Source: Desulfofalx alkaliphila DSM 12257
Lineage (GTDB): Bacteria > Bacillota > Desulfotomaculia > Desulfotomaculales > Desulfohalotomaculaceae
DNA length: 64,000 nucleotides
Direction of reading: 5' to 3'
NCBI RefSeq assembly: GCF_000711975.1
Contig: NZ_JONT01000001.1
Location: 186,001-250,000 of the forward strand
A program made the position numbers and the translations under genes. The notes below the pieces were generated by a model, which had not been told where the DNA came from, made no database searches, and saw only the letters and a list, made by a program, of their open reading frames with translations. Shown piece after piece: positions 34,484-42,959 of this stretch (position 1 is its first letter; every line of letters begins with the position of its first letter).

Positions 34484-36727
34484 ATGATGGACAAAAAGAT
34501 TGGAGTTTATATCTGTACTGGCTGTGGTATCGGGGAAGCTGTTGATGTAGACGCCCTAGCCAAAGTAGCCACTAAAGAATATAAGGTTCCAGTTTGTAAA
34601 ACAGATTCCTTCCTCTGTGGTTCCGAAGGCGTTGATTTAATTAAAGCCGATATCGAAGGCGAAGGTATTAATACCATCGTTATTGCTGCATGCTCGAACC
34701 GGGTTAACAATGATGTGTTTAATTTCGGCAGCGACAAAATTGTAGAGCGTGCCAATTTAAGAGAGCAGGTTGCCTGGGTTCACGAGGCGGATGATGAAGA
34801 TACCACCATGTTGGGTGAAGACGTAATTCGTATGGCATGTGTAAAGGCCAAAGCAGTTGAATTACCGGACCCTTATGTTGTTGAAAATGTTTCTAAGGCC
34901 ATATTAGTGGTCGGTGGCGGTATGGCAGGTATCACCGCTGCCCTGGAATCTGCCAAGGCCGGTTACAAAACTGTGCTGGTGGAAAAAGAGGCTACCTTAG
35001 GTGGCTGGCTAAACAAACTGTATAAGGTAACCCCCTTGGGCGCCCCCTATACTGACATAGAGGATCCCAACGTTGAAGCCAGGGTTAAGGAACTGGAGGA
35101 TAACCCCAACGTTACCATATACACCTCTGCTAAAATTGTTAAGATTGAAGGCGCCCCGGGTATGTTTGATGCCACCATTGCAGCCAACGGCAGTGAAGTG
35201 GCTGAAAGGGTGGGTGCCATTGTGCTGGCTTCCGGCGCTGTGCCCGTAGACAATGCTAAATTGGATTACTTGGGTTATGGCCAGTACAAGAACGTTATTA
35301 CCCATGCCGAATTTGAGGAAATGGCAAAGAACGGTAAGATTGTGCGCCCATCAGATGGGCAAGAGGCCAAAAAAGTTGCCTTTATCCAGTGTGCCGGTTC
35401 CAGGGATAAAGATCGCTTACCATACTGTTCTGCCGCCTGCTGTGTTGAAACCTTAAAACAAGCGACCTATCTAAGTGAATTAAACAGCGATGCCATTGCT
35501 TATATCTTCTATAAAGATATTCGTGCTTCCGGTACCTACGAACATTTCTATGAGAAGGTGCAAGGAACCGGTGCAGTATTTATTAAGGGCGATATCACCG
35601 GCATGAGTGAGGCCGGGGACGGAACCCTTAATCTGGAATCAGAAGATGTGCTCTTGGGTGGAAAGGCCAGCCTTGAAGGGGTTGACCTGGTGGTCTTGGC
35701 CACCGGTATGGTGCCCACAACAGCCTTTGGTAAAGAAGTTGTGATTGAAACAGAAGCAGAGGATGAAGCTGCGGCTGCCAAAGAGGAAGAAGAAGAAAAG
35801 GCAACACCGGATACCATTATAGCTTCGGATATTCTGAATTTGGGATACAGACAGGGTCCTGAATTGCCTACCCTCAAGTATGGGTTCCCGGATTCACACT
35901 TTATTTGCTTCCCATATGAAACACGGCGGACCGGAATATACGCCTGCGGTACCGTACGTGCCCCGATGGACATGGCTAAGGCAATAACCGATGCCACCGG
36001 TGCTGCATTGAAGGCTATCCAATGCGTTGAAGCTACCGCCGTGGGTGCGGCAGTACACCCAAGGAGCGGTGATTTGTCTTACCCAGATTTTAACTTAAAT
36101 CGCTGCACCCAGTGTAAACGGTGTACAGAAGAGTGCCCATTCGGAGCTATTAACGAAGATGAGAAAACAAACCCGCTACCGAACCCCACCCGCTGCAGAA
36201 GATGTGGTACCTGCATGGGTGCATGTCCGGAACGGATTATCTCCTTCAAGAACTACTCAGTACCGATGATCGGCAATATGATTAAAGCCATTGAAATACC
36301 GGAAGAAGATGAAGAAAAACCAAGAATTCTGGTATTTGCCTGTGAAAACGACGCCATTCCGGCCTTGGATATGGCCGGTATCAACCGTGCCAAGTACAAT
36401 CCATGGGTTCGTATAGTACCTGTCAGATGTCTGGGCTCACTGAACCTGGTATGGATTGCCGACGCAATGAGTAACGGATTTGACGGCGTACTGCTGATGG
36501 GTTGCAGGCATGGTGAAGATTACCAGTGCCACTTCATGAAGGGTAGCGAACTGGCAGAGATTCGTCTGTCCAAGGTGTCAGAAACACTGGACCGTCTGGG
36601 CTTAGAATCTGAGCGTGTTCGCACCGCTGAAGTGAATATCATGGACTTCCTGGAAGTACCAAAATTATTAGACCAGTTTGCTGAAGATCTAGATGAGCTG
36701 GGTCCAAACCCAATGAAGGACTTTTAA
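34484..36727 (+). CDS. qmoB: Quinone-interacting oxidoreductase subunit B (HdrA-MvhD fusion)
   Basis: The 747-residue protein has an N-terminal Cys-containing region (YICTGCGIGEAVDVDALAKV), then an HdrA-like FAD module (LVVGGGMAGITAALESAKAG at about residue 142, VAFIQCAGSRDKDRLPYCSA at about 300). Two 4Fe-4S ferredoxin motifs, CTQCKRCTEECP and CRRCGTCMGACP, follow at about 543-585. A C-terminal MvhD/FlpD-like domain contains GCRHGEDYQC. An acidic, low-complexity insert (about residues 424-445) interrupts the flavoprotein part. No qmoC follows: the next gene is an HD-GYP protein behind a terminator. ATG 34484 and ATG 34487 are adjacent alternatives. Confidence 0.96.
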   Translation: MMDKKIGVYICTGCGIGEAVDVDALAKVATKEYKVPVCKTDSFLCGSEGVDLIKADIEGEGINTIVIAACSNRVNNDVFNFGSDKIVERANLREQVAWVHEADDEDTTMLGEDVIRMACVKAKAVELPDPYVVENVSKAILVVGGGMAGITAALESAKAGYKTVLVEKEATLGGWLNKLYKVTPLGAPYTDIEDPNVEARVKELEDNPNVTIYTSAKIVKIEGAPGMFDATIAANGSEVAERVGAIVLASGAVPVDNAKLDYLGYGQYKNVITHAEFEEMAKNGKIVRPSDGQEAKKVAFIQCAGSRDKDRLPYCSAACCVETLKQATYLSELNSDAIAYIFYKDIRASGTYEHFYEKVQGTGAVFIKGDITGMSEAGDGTLNLESEDVLLGGKASLEGVDLVVLATGMVPTTAFGKEVVIETEAEDEAAAAKEEEEEKATPDTIIASDILNLGYRQGPELPTLKYGFPDSHFICFPYETRRTGIYACGTVRAPMDMAKAITDATGAALKAIQCVEATAVGAAVHPRSGDLSYPDFNLNRCTQCKRCTEECPFGAINEDEKTNPLPNPTRCRRCGTCMGACPERIISFKNYSVPMIGNMIKAIEIPEEDEEKPRILVFACENDAIPALDMAGINRAKYNPWVRIVPVRCLGSLNLVWIADAMSNGFDGVLLMGCRHGEDYQCHFMKGSELAEIRLSKVSETLDRLGLESERVRTAEVNIMDFLEVPKLLDQFAEDLDELGPNPMKDF

Positions 36728-36746
36728 AAGAAGGACTTCTAAAAAA

Positions 36747-36775
36747 GGCACCCTGTGTAAGTCACAGGGTGCCTT
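36747..36775 (+). terminator. Terminator after qmoB
   Basis: GGCACCCTGTG (36747-36757) pairs perfectly with CACAGGGTGCC (36763-36773); only a short T run follows. The rest of the gap up to the next gene (36776-36982) is AT-rich and holds nothing recognised. Confidence 0.75.
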
Positions 36776-36982
36776 GCCATTGGGTCCCGTAATTATACCC
36801 CTATGGGCCCTATAAATCACTCAAGGGACTAAGCATTTTATCCGGTTTGTTCTTCCGGGCACGGTTGGTAAATCTATAAAAAACAAATCATTTTATTAGA
36901 GGAAATTGTAAATATATGTAGAAATCATTCTTTACAGTATATTTATTATTTGCACTGGTTAGTGTTTTCGGAGGAATTTGTT

Positions 36983-38092
36983 TTGAGAAAAATAGGCATT
37001 GAATTTTTAAAAGAAGGCATGAAGGTAGCTCGACCGGTTTACAATAACAACGGCCAGGTGTTGTTAAATGCCGGCGTGCTACTAAATAAAAAATACATCT
37101 CTAAACTTAAAGAGTTAAATATACCGGCTCTTTATATTGATGATGGTTTACTTCCCGAGCTGGAAGTGGATGATATAATTGCTGAAGAAACCAGGGTTAA
37201 GGCCATCACTACCGTTAAGAACATAATGAATAAAGCGTCCAATTGTAAAATGTCTAAAAACATTATTATACCGGAGGCTGTTTTAGATTCTATTAATGAT
37301 ATACTGGATGATTTGTTAAACAATAAAAATATAATGGTAAACTTAACAGATATTCGCAGCAACGATGACTACGTTTTTGGTCATTCTGTAAATGTTTGTG
37401 TCTTGGCCTTGATCACCGGTATAGCAATGGGTTTTCCACGGAAGAAATTAATAGATTTGGCGGTGGGGGCCATATTGCACGACATTGGTAAAATGTGGGT
37501 ACCCAAGGAAATATTGAATAAGCCAGGGAAATTGACAAGGGAAGAATTTGAGGTTGTTAAAAAGCATTCAGAATGGGGTTATGAAATTTTAAGAAATAAG
37601 GCCAATGTAAGTATTATATCCTGTGCTGCCGTATATCAACATCATGAGCGTTATAACGGTCAAGGTTACCCCCAGGGTTTGGTGGGTGATCAAATTCATG
37701 AACTGGCTCAAATCATTGGTTTGGTGGATATGTATGATGCAGTGGCATCTAATCGGGTATATAGAAAGGCATTCCCGGCCCACGAGGCCTTTGAATTGAT
37801 AGCTGCTTCCGGCGACTATCTCTTTAGATATGATATTGTTGAAGCCTTTTTAGATCACGTGGCTGCATACCCGGCAGGTACCCTGGTGCTGCTAAATACA
37901 GGAGAACATGCCGTGGTGGTGGAAACCCCGGTGGGAATGTCTTTACGCCCTAAGGTAAAATTGCTTTATGATGCAGAGGGAAACCCCATAACCGAGAAGG
38001 TTTATATAAATTTAAGTGAGGTAGTTAATATAACTATTAAGCGATTGTTGGAGGACGATGAAATAGCGGCTTTGAAAAGAGCAACTTCATAA
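36983..38092 (+). CDS. HD-GYP domain protein, probable cyclic-di-GMP phosphodiesterase
   Basis: The protein of about 369 residues has an N-terminal region similar to the DUF3391-like part of HD-GYP proteins, and an HD-GYP domain at about residues 130-280. The metal ligands are in FGHSVNVCVLALITG and AILHDIGKMWVPKEILNK. The hallmark GYP triplet is in HHERYNGQGYPQGL. Such enzymes cleave c-di-GMP. TTG 36983 is preferred because CGGAGGAA precedes it by 6 bases; an ATG at 36950 has no SD. Confidence 0.93.
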   Translation: MRKIGIEFLKEGMKVARPVYNNNGQVLLNAGVLLNKKYISKLKELNIPALYIDDGLLPELEVDDIIAEETRVKAITTVKNIMNKASNCKMSKNIIIPEAVLDSINDILDDLLNNKNIMVNLTDIRSNDDYVFGHSVNVCVLALITGIAMGFPRKKLIDLAVGAILHDIGKMWVPKEILNKPGKLTREEFEVVKKHSEWGYEILRNKANVSIISCAAVYQHHERYNGQGYPQGLVGDQIHELAQIIGLVDMYDAVASNRVYRKAFPAHEAFELIAASGDYLFRYDIVEAFLDHVAAYPAGTLVLLNTGEHAVVVETPVGMSLRPKVKLLYDAEGNPITEKVYINLSEVVNITIKRLLEDDEIAALKRATS

Positions 38093-38099
38093 GGCGAGC

Positions 38100-38127
38100 A
38101 AAAACCTTCCTAGCATGAAGGTTTTTT
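38100..38127 (+). terminator. Terminator after the HD-GYP gene
   Basis: AAAAACCTTC pairs with GAAGGTTTTT across CTAGCAT, within a T-rich tail. Confidence 0.88.
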
Positions 38128-38187
38128 GTTTTTATTCATTGAATATATAATTTTAGTTTATTGATACTATAAAAAAGAGGTGATAAA

Positions 38188-39342
38188 ATGCCTAAGACTT
38201 CAAAAAGCAAGTTTTCTATCATCTTTACCGTCTTATTGGTTATATTACTTGTGTTTGCTGCCGGTTGCACCAAGGAAGGTAATAATGAACAGTCCGAAAA
38301 CAAGAACAGCCAACCGCCCATCAGTGAAGGCGTTGAAATGTCACTGCCGGGGGTGGGGCCAAATACCATTGCTGAAATAGTTGAAGCAGCCAGTCCCGCT
38401 GTGGTTAAAATTGAAACGGTGGTCATAGAAGAGACCCAAAATCCCTTTCTTAATGATCCCTTTTTTAGACAATTCTTCGGTGTACCCCAACAGCCCCAAT
38501 ATCAAGAACGTACAGGCCTTGGGTCGGGGTTTATAATATCCCAGGAGGGCTATATTTTAACCAATGAGCATGTGGTGGACGGTGCCAAGGAAATACAGGT
38601 GAGGATTAAGGGCAGGGATAAACCTGTGCCGGCCAAGGTTATAGGTGCGGACTTTGATTTGGACTTAGCTGTGTTAAAAATACCGGGCTCTAAGGATTTG
38701 CCTACTCTAAAGATGGGCAGTTCAGAGCAAATTCGGGTGGGCAATTGGGTGATAGCCATTGGCAGTCCCTACGGCCTGGAAGACACAGTGACAGTGGGGG
38801 TAATAAGTGCCAAGGAACGTCCGGTTAGTGTGCAGGACCGCCACTATAAACACCTGCTGCAGACCGATGCATCCATTAACCCAGGCAATAGCGGCGGCCC
38901 CCTGTTGAATTTACAAGGAGAAGTTGTGGGGATAAATACGGCGGTAAATGCCCAGGCCCAGGGCATCGGATTTGCCATTCCCACCAGTACGGTTAAAGAA
39001 GTGTTGGACGATTTAATAGAAGAAGGACGTGTGGTGCGCCCTTGGATGGGTGTGCAGATACAAACGGTAACCCCTGACTTGGCTCAGTATTTCAGACTTA
39101 ATCAGGACTGGGGAGTGGTCATAACCATGGTACTCAGAGGCAGCCCTGCGGAAAAGTCCGGCCTCAAAACCGGTGACGTGATTGTAGCCTTGGACGGTGA
39201 GCGGGTAGAGAATACTGATAAGCTCACCGATATTGTGCGGGCCAAGCAGGTGGGAGACCCGCTGGAGGTGGAAATAATCAGAGACGGTAAAAGGGCTCAG
39301 GTTAAGCTGATTGTTGAGGAGCGCCCGGCAGACAGCAGGTAA
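38188..39342 (+). CDS. HtrA/DegP-like serine protease, probable lipoprotein
   Basis: The 384-residue envelope protease degrades or chaperones misfolded exported proteins. The N-terminal helix FSIIFTVLLVILLVFAAGC ends in a plausible lipobox with Cys 27. The catalytic triad is visible: His in LTNEHVVDGA, Asp in DFDLDLAVLKI and Ser in NPGNSGGPLLNLQGEVVGIN. One C-terminal PDZ domain spans about residues 280-375 (SPAEKSGLKTGDVIVALDGE). AGAGGTGA precedes the ATG. Many Firmicutes HtrAs have a membrane helix rather than a lipobox, so the anchoring mode is less certain. Confidence 0.93.
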   Translation: MPKTSKSKFSIIFTVLLVILLVFAAGCTKEGNNEQSENKNSQPPISEGVEMSLPGVGPNTIAEIVEAASPAVVKIETVVIEETQNPFLNDPFFRQFFGVPQQPQYQERTGLGSGFIISQEGYILTNEHVVDGAKEIQVRIKGRDKPVPAKVIGADFDLDLAVLKIPGSKDLPTLKMGSSEQIRVGNWVIAIGSPYGLEDTVTVGVISAKERPVSVQDRHYKHLLQTDASINPGNSGGPLLNLQGEVVGINTAVNAQAQGIGFAIPTSTVKEVLDDLIEEGRVVRPWMGVQIQTVTPDLAQYFRLNQDWGVVITMVLRGSPAEKSGLKTGDVIVALDGERVENTDKLTDIVRAKQVGDPLEVEIIRDGKRAQVKLIVEERPADSR

Positions 39343-39354
39343 AATCATTGACGC

Positions 39355-39387
39355 AACACCGCCCCTAGGGCGGTGTTTATTTTTTTC
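39355..39387 (+). terminator. Terminator after htrA-like gene
   Basis: AACACCGCCC pairs with GGGCGGTGTT across CTA, followed by TATTTTTTT. Confidence 0.92.
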
Positions 39388-39408
39388 ATAAGCGGAAAAA
39401 ATAAGCCC

Positions 39409-40659
39409 ATGAGAATAAAACTTCCCTATGGTAAAGGCTTTATAAATGCAGAAATTGAGGATGCCAATCTTGCAGGTGTCTTGCTGCCGAAGACAGTTAA
39501 TAATAGAAAGCCCGCCCATGAGATTATAGCCACTGCCCTGTCCAATCCCATTGGCAGCCCTTCGTTGTTGCAAATGGCCAGGGAAATGGCACCCTGCAGC
39601 ACTGCCATCATTGTCAGTGATATAACCAGACCCCTTCCTTACCGCCAATTGTTACCGCAGATATTTTCTCAATTACACCGGGCAGGCATAACCAGGGACA
39701 AGATAACAATTGTAATAGCTACGGGCTGTCATCGCCCTAACAGCCGGGAAGAAACGGCGGAAATGCTTGGCAGGGAGGTGGCCAATGGCTATAAAATAAT
39801 TAATCATTGCTGTGACAGCCACTTAGTTAAGGTAGGCAGTTTAAGTGACGGTACCCCCTTACTGATAAATAAAACTGTGGCTGAGGCCCGTTTGAAAATA
39901 GCCCTGGGCACTATCATTCCGCACAAAATGGCCGGTTTTTCCGGGGGATCCAAATCCATCTTGCCCGGAATAGCCGGCAGAAAAACCATTGAATATAACC
40001 ATGCCAAGCTCAATCATCCCCAGGCAAAAACGGGCAATTGGCAAAATAACCCGGTTCGAAAACAAATGGATGAGGCTGCCAGAATGGTTGGTTTAAATTT
40101 TATTCTCAATGTAGTAACAGATATTGAAGACCAATTGGCATATGCGGTGGCCGGCGACGTGGTGCAGGCTTGGCAAACCGGGGTTAAACACTGTCTGGAG
40201 TTAAATAAGGTGGATGTGCCCCACAGGTGTGAAGCGGCCATCATCAGCTGTGGGGGTTACCCGCGGGATTTAAACGTGTATCAGGCCATAAAACCGATGG
40301 TTAACGCTGCCAAGGTAACCGCCAAAGGTGGAACCATAGTGGTATGTGCCCGCTGTCAGGAAGGTTATGGCGATAAAATTTTTAGTCGTTGGTTAAAGGA
40401 ATCGAATGAGGCCGGTGATATGATCGAAAGGTTTAGACGGCAGTTTGTGCTGGGGGGCCACAAGGCCTATGTGTTGGCAAAGTTAGTGAATGATGTGGAA
40501 GTGGTATTGGTATCAGATTTGTCACAAAAGGAAACAGAATTACTGTACTTTAACTATAAGCCTAACCTAGCCAGGGCCCTAGAATACTTAAAGGAAAAAC
40601 ACGGCCCAAGCTATCGGGCCTGGCTAATGCCCTATGCAGGGCTCTTGTTAATAGAATAA
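39409..40659 (+). CDS. LarA-like lactate racemase family protein (DUF2088)
   Basis: The 416-residue protein resembles nickel-pincer lactate racemase LarA. Expected cofactor residues are present: His in IATGCHRPNSREE, the HKMAGFSGGSKSILPGI block carrying the His and the lysine that binds the pincer cofactor, and His residues in EYNHAKLNHP. The substrate may be lactate or another 2-hydroxyacid. No larB, larC or larE maturation genes lie nearby. ATG 39409 (MRIKLPYGKGF) is the natural family start; upstream in-frame codons run into the preceding terminator. Confidence 0.88.
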   Translation: MRIKLPYGKGFINAEIEDANLAGVLLPKTVNNRKPAHEIIATALSNPIGSPSLLQMAREMAPCSTAIIVSDITRPLPYRQLLPQIFSQLHRAGITRDKITIVIATGCHRPNSREETAEMLGREVANGYKIINHCCDSHLVKVGSLSDGTPLLINKTVAEARLKIALGTIIPHKMAGFSGGSKSILPGIAGRKTIEYNHAKLNHPQAKTGNWQNNPVRKQMDEAARMVGLNFILNVVTDIEDQLAYAVAGDVVQAWQTGVKHCLELNKVDVPHRCEAAIISCGGYPRDLNVYQAIKPMVNAAKVTAKGGTIVVCARCQEGYGDKIFSRWLKESNEAGDMIERFRRQFVLGGHKAYVLAKLVNDVEVVLVSDLSQKETELLYFNYKPNLARALEYLKEKHGPSYRAWLMPYAGLLLIE

Positions 40660-40693
40660 GCTTTGTTTTGCCACTATTTTAGTTAATTAGTTA

Positions 40694-40722
40694 TTGCAAA
40701 GGGTTAGCGGGGCGTATATAAT
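40694..40722 (+). promoter_or_regulatory. SigA-type promoter of feoAB
   Basis: TTGCAA (40694-40699) and a perfect TATAAT (40717-40722) are exactly 17 bp apart, about 57 bp before feoA. Confidence 0.85.
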
Positions 40723-40723
40723 T

Positions 40724-40764
40724 GATAGTGAAAATAATTCTCTTTAACGATGATAATCAGTGTC
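40724..40764. promoter_or_regulatory. Two adjacent Fur-box-like operators
   Basis: Compared with the 19-bp Fur consensus GATAATGATAATCATTATC, the site 40724-40742 matches 15 of 19 and the site 40746-40764 matches 14 of 19 (including ATGATAATCA). Both lie immediately downstream of the -10 box, over the expected transcription start, where a bound repressor would block feoAB. A fur-family gene is encoded 3.4 kb downstream. Confidence 0.7.
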
Positions 40765-40779
40765 AGCCGGAGGTGCGAA

Positions 40780-40998
40780 ATGACTCTTGATAAGGTAAAA
40801 AGAGGGCAGCAAATTGTAATCCGCAGCATTCAAAATGAACTGGCCCGCTTGCAAGCAGTCCGCTTTGGTTTAACAGAGGGAGCGGTGGTTACTTGTCAGG
40901 AAGTGGTTCCGGCAGGTCCGGTGGTGGTAAGGCGTGCACAGCAAGAAATTGCCATCGGCCGTGATATTGCCCGCGGTATTGATGTTGAGCTTGTATAA
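40780..40998 (+). CDS. feoA: Ferrous iron transport protein A
   Basis: The 72-residue SH3-like cytoplasmic protein helps FeoB take up Fe2+. The fold signature reads QAVRFGLTEGAVVTCQEVVP followed by GPVVVRRAQQEIAIGRDIAR. ATG 40780 follows CCGGAGGTG; the upstream in-frame extension lies inside the Fur-box region and is not credible. feoB follows 24 bases later. Confidence 0.94.
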   Translation: MTLDKVKRGQQIVIRSIQNELARLQAVRFGLTEGAVVTCQEVVPAGPVVVRRAQQEIAIGRDIARGIDVELV

Positions 40999-41022
40999 AA
41001 ATATTACACCAGAGGTAGCAAA

Positions 41023-42933
41023 GTGAAAGATGTGAACATTGCCATAATCGGTAATCCCAATGTGGGAAAATCGGTTGTTTTTAATTATCTTACAGGAAAA
41101 TACGTTGACGTTTCAAATTACCCTGGAACAACCATGGATGTTATTTGTGGACGGCAAGGTAGATATATTTTTACTGATACCCCCGGGATTTATGGCCTGT
41201 CTGACATCAGTGATGAAGAAAGGCTGGCCCGGGATATTATTTTGCGCTCAGATCTTGTTATTAACGTGGTTGATGCAGTACATTTGGAGAGAGATCTTTT
41301 TCTTACCCAGCAGTTGATAGATACAGGCACTCCTATTATAGTGGTATTGAACATGATGGATGAGGCCAAGGCCAGGGGAATCTACATAAAAACCGATGTA
41401 CTGGAAGAGGAACTGGGTGTGCCGGTATTACCGGCGGTGGCTATGGACGGGGAAGGGCTGGGCCGTCTATTTAATAAAATATCCCTGGCCAGGGTGGGGA
41501 AGGCTACCCCCCAGCTACAAACTTTGCTGGGAAGCGGTGATTTGCCCACGGCCGCAGCCTTAATGGTGGCCGAAGGTGATAGGGAGGTGGCAGCAAGATA
41601 TAATGTTGCCCCCGGAACACATCGCGATACCATATATGGCAGGCGTCGAGAGCGCATTAATCAGGTGATTGCCAAAACAATGAGGCAAATTAAGGTGGCG
41701 TCCACAACCGGTGAAATAATAGGTGGGCTGATGTTGCGCCCACTGACGGGCATTCCGCTCTTGTTAATCACCTTGGCCTTAATGTATTTAATTATTGGTG
41801 TTTTTGTGGCGCAAACGGTGGTTGATTATACCGAAGGGGTATTGATGGAAGAGTATTATGAACCCTTGGTGCGCCACCTTATAGGCATGGTGGTGGCAGA
41901 AGATAACCCTTTATGGGTATTGCTGGTGGGTAGGTTTGGTGTCCTTACAATGGCTGTGACGCTGTTATTTGGACTGCTTTTGCCCTTGATAGTCGGTTTA
42001 CATTTGGTATTATCGGCCCTTGAAGACAGCGGTTATCTTTCACGCATTGCCGCTCTGTTAGATAGGGTGTTAATGGGAATGGGATTAAACGGACAGGCTG
42101 TAATTCCCTTAATACTTGGTTTTGGCTGTGTGACAATGGCCACCATTACCACCAGAATGTTGGGTACAGACCGGGAAAGACTAATTACCATTTTCCTACT
42201 GGCCTTTGCAGTGCCATGTTCTGCACAGTTGGCTATTATAACCGGTATGTTGGCCGGCTTGGGTTTCTTTTATATGTTGGCCTATATGCTAATTATCTTT
42301 ACAGCAATGGTCAGTGCCGGGGCCGTGCTGGCCCGTGTGCTGCCGGGAACTTCCAGTCTCTTGTGGATAGATTTGCCGCCCTTGAGGTTGCCGCGGCTTA
42401 GTAATGTATTGAGAAAAACCTGGGTTAAGTCTTCAGAATTTATAAGAGAGGCGGCGCCGCTCTTTGCAGGCAGTGCACTGGTCCTGGGAGCCTTGGATGT
42501 AACCGGGGGTTTAGAAGCCATTGAAAACAGCTTGGTACCGCTCACCGTTACCTGGTTGGGTTTACCTAAGGAGGTGGCCGGTAGTTTTATAATGGGCTTT
42601 ATTCGCCGGGAATTTGGTACCGCCGGTTTATTTACTTTTCCCATGAGTGATATACAAAAGTTTATTGCTCTAACAACATTAACATTTTTTGTTCCTTGTT
42701 TGGCCACAGCTATGATAATATTTAAAGAGCGGGGTTGGAAGCAAGGTGCTGCCATTTGGCTGATTATTTTTGCCCTGGCCTTTATTATAGGCGGAATTGT
42801 AGCAAAAACCATTGCTTTACTTGGCAGTATTGAAGGAGCTGCAGTAATGCCAATGTTAGCCGGTCTAACTCTGCTCATTTTAGTGCTAGTGATGAGGCTC
42901 AGCTGGCTAAATGATCGCTTTTCAAAAATGTAA
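41023..42933 (+). CDS. feoB: Ferrous iron transporter B
   Basis: The 636-residue Fe2+ transporter has an N-terminal G-protein domain with G1 GNPNVGKSVVFNYL, G3 DTPGIYGL and G4 NMMDEA. Its membrane part includes the paired gate motifs GFGCVTMATITTRM and GFIRREFGTAGLF, with Cys in AVPCSAQL and FVPCLATAM. It is somewhat short for the family. GTG 41023 follows AGAGGT. Predicted Fur control upstream of feoA implies iron-limited expression, sensible for an organism rich in Fe-S enzymes. Confidence 0.96.
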   Translation: MKDVNIAIIGNPNVGKSVVFNYLTGKYVDVSNYPGTTMDVICGRQGRYIFTDTPGIYGLSDISDEERLARDIILRSDLVINVVDAVHLERDLFLTQQLIDTGTPIIVVLNMMDEAKARGIYIKTDVLEEELGVPVLPAVAMDGEGLGRLFNKISLARVGKATPQLQTLLGSGDLPTAAALMVAEGDREVAARYNVAPGTHRDTIYGRRRERINQVIAKTMRQIKVASTTGEIIGGLMLRPLTGIPLLLITLALMYLIIGVFVAQTVVDYTEGVLMEEYYEPLVRHLIGMVVAEDNPLWVLLVGRFGVLTMAVTLLFGLLLPLIVGLHLVLSALEDSGYLSRIAALLDRVLMGMGLNGQAVIPLILGFGCVTMATITTRMLGTDRERLITIFLLAFAVPCSAQLAIITGMLAGLGFFYMLAYMLIIFTAMVSAGAVLARVLPGTSSLLWIDLPPLRLPRLSNVLRKTWVKSSEFIREAAPLFAGSALVLGALDVTGGLEAIENSLVPLTVTWLGLPKEVAGSFIMGFIRREFGTAGLFTFPMSDIQKFIALTTLTFFVPCLATAMIIFKERGWKQGAAIWLIIFALAFIIGGIVAKTIALLGSIEGAAVMPMLAGLTLLILVLVMRLSWLNDRFSKM

Positions 42934-42959
42934 ACAAATCAATAAATAAGGTGAACTGG

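Noticed and set aside
36728-36949. A missing or remnant qmoC after qmoB
   Set aside because: No membrane-helix or ferredoxin-like remnants are visible in any frame; only a terminator and AT-rich sequence are present.
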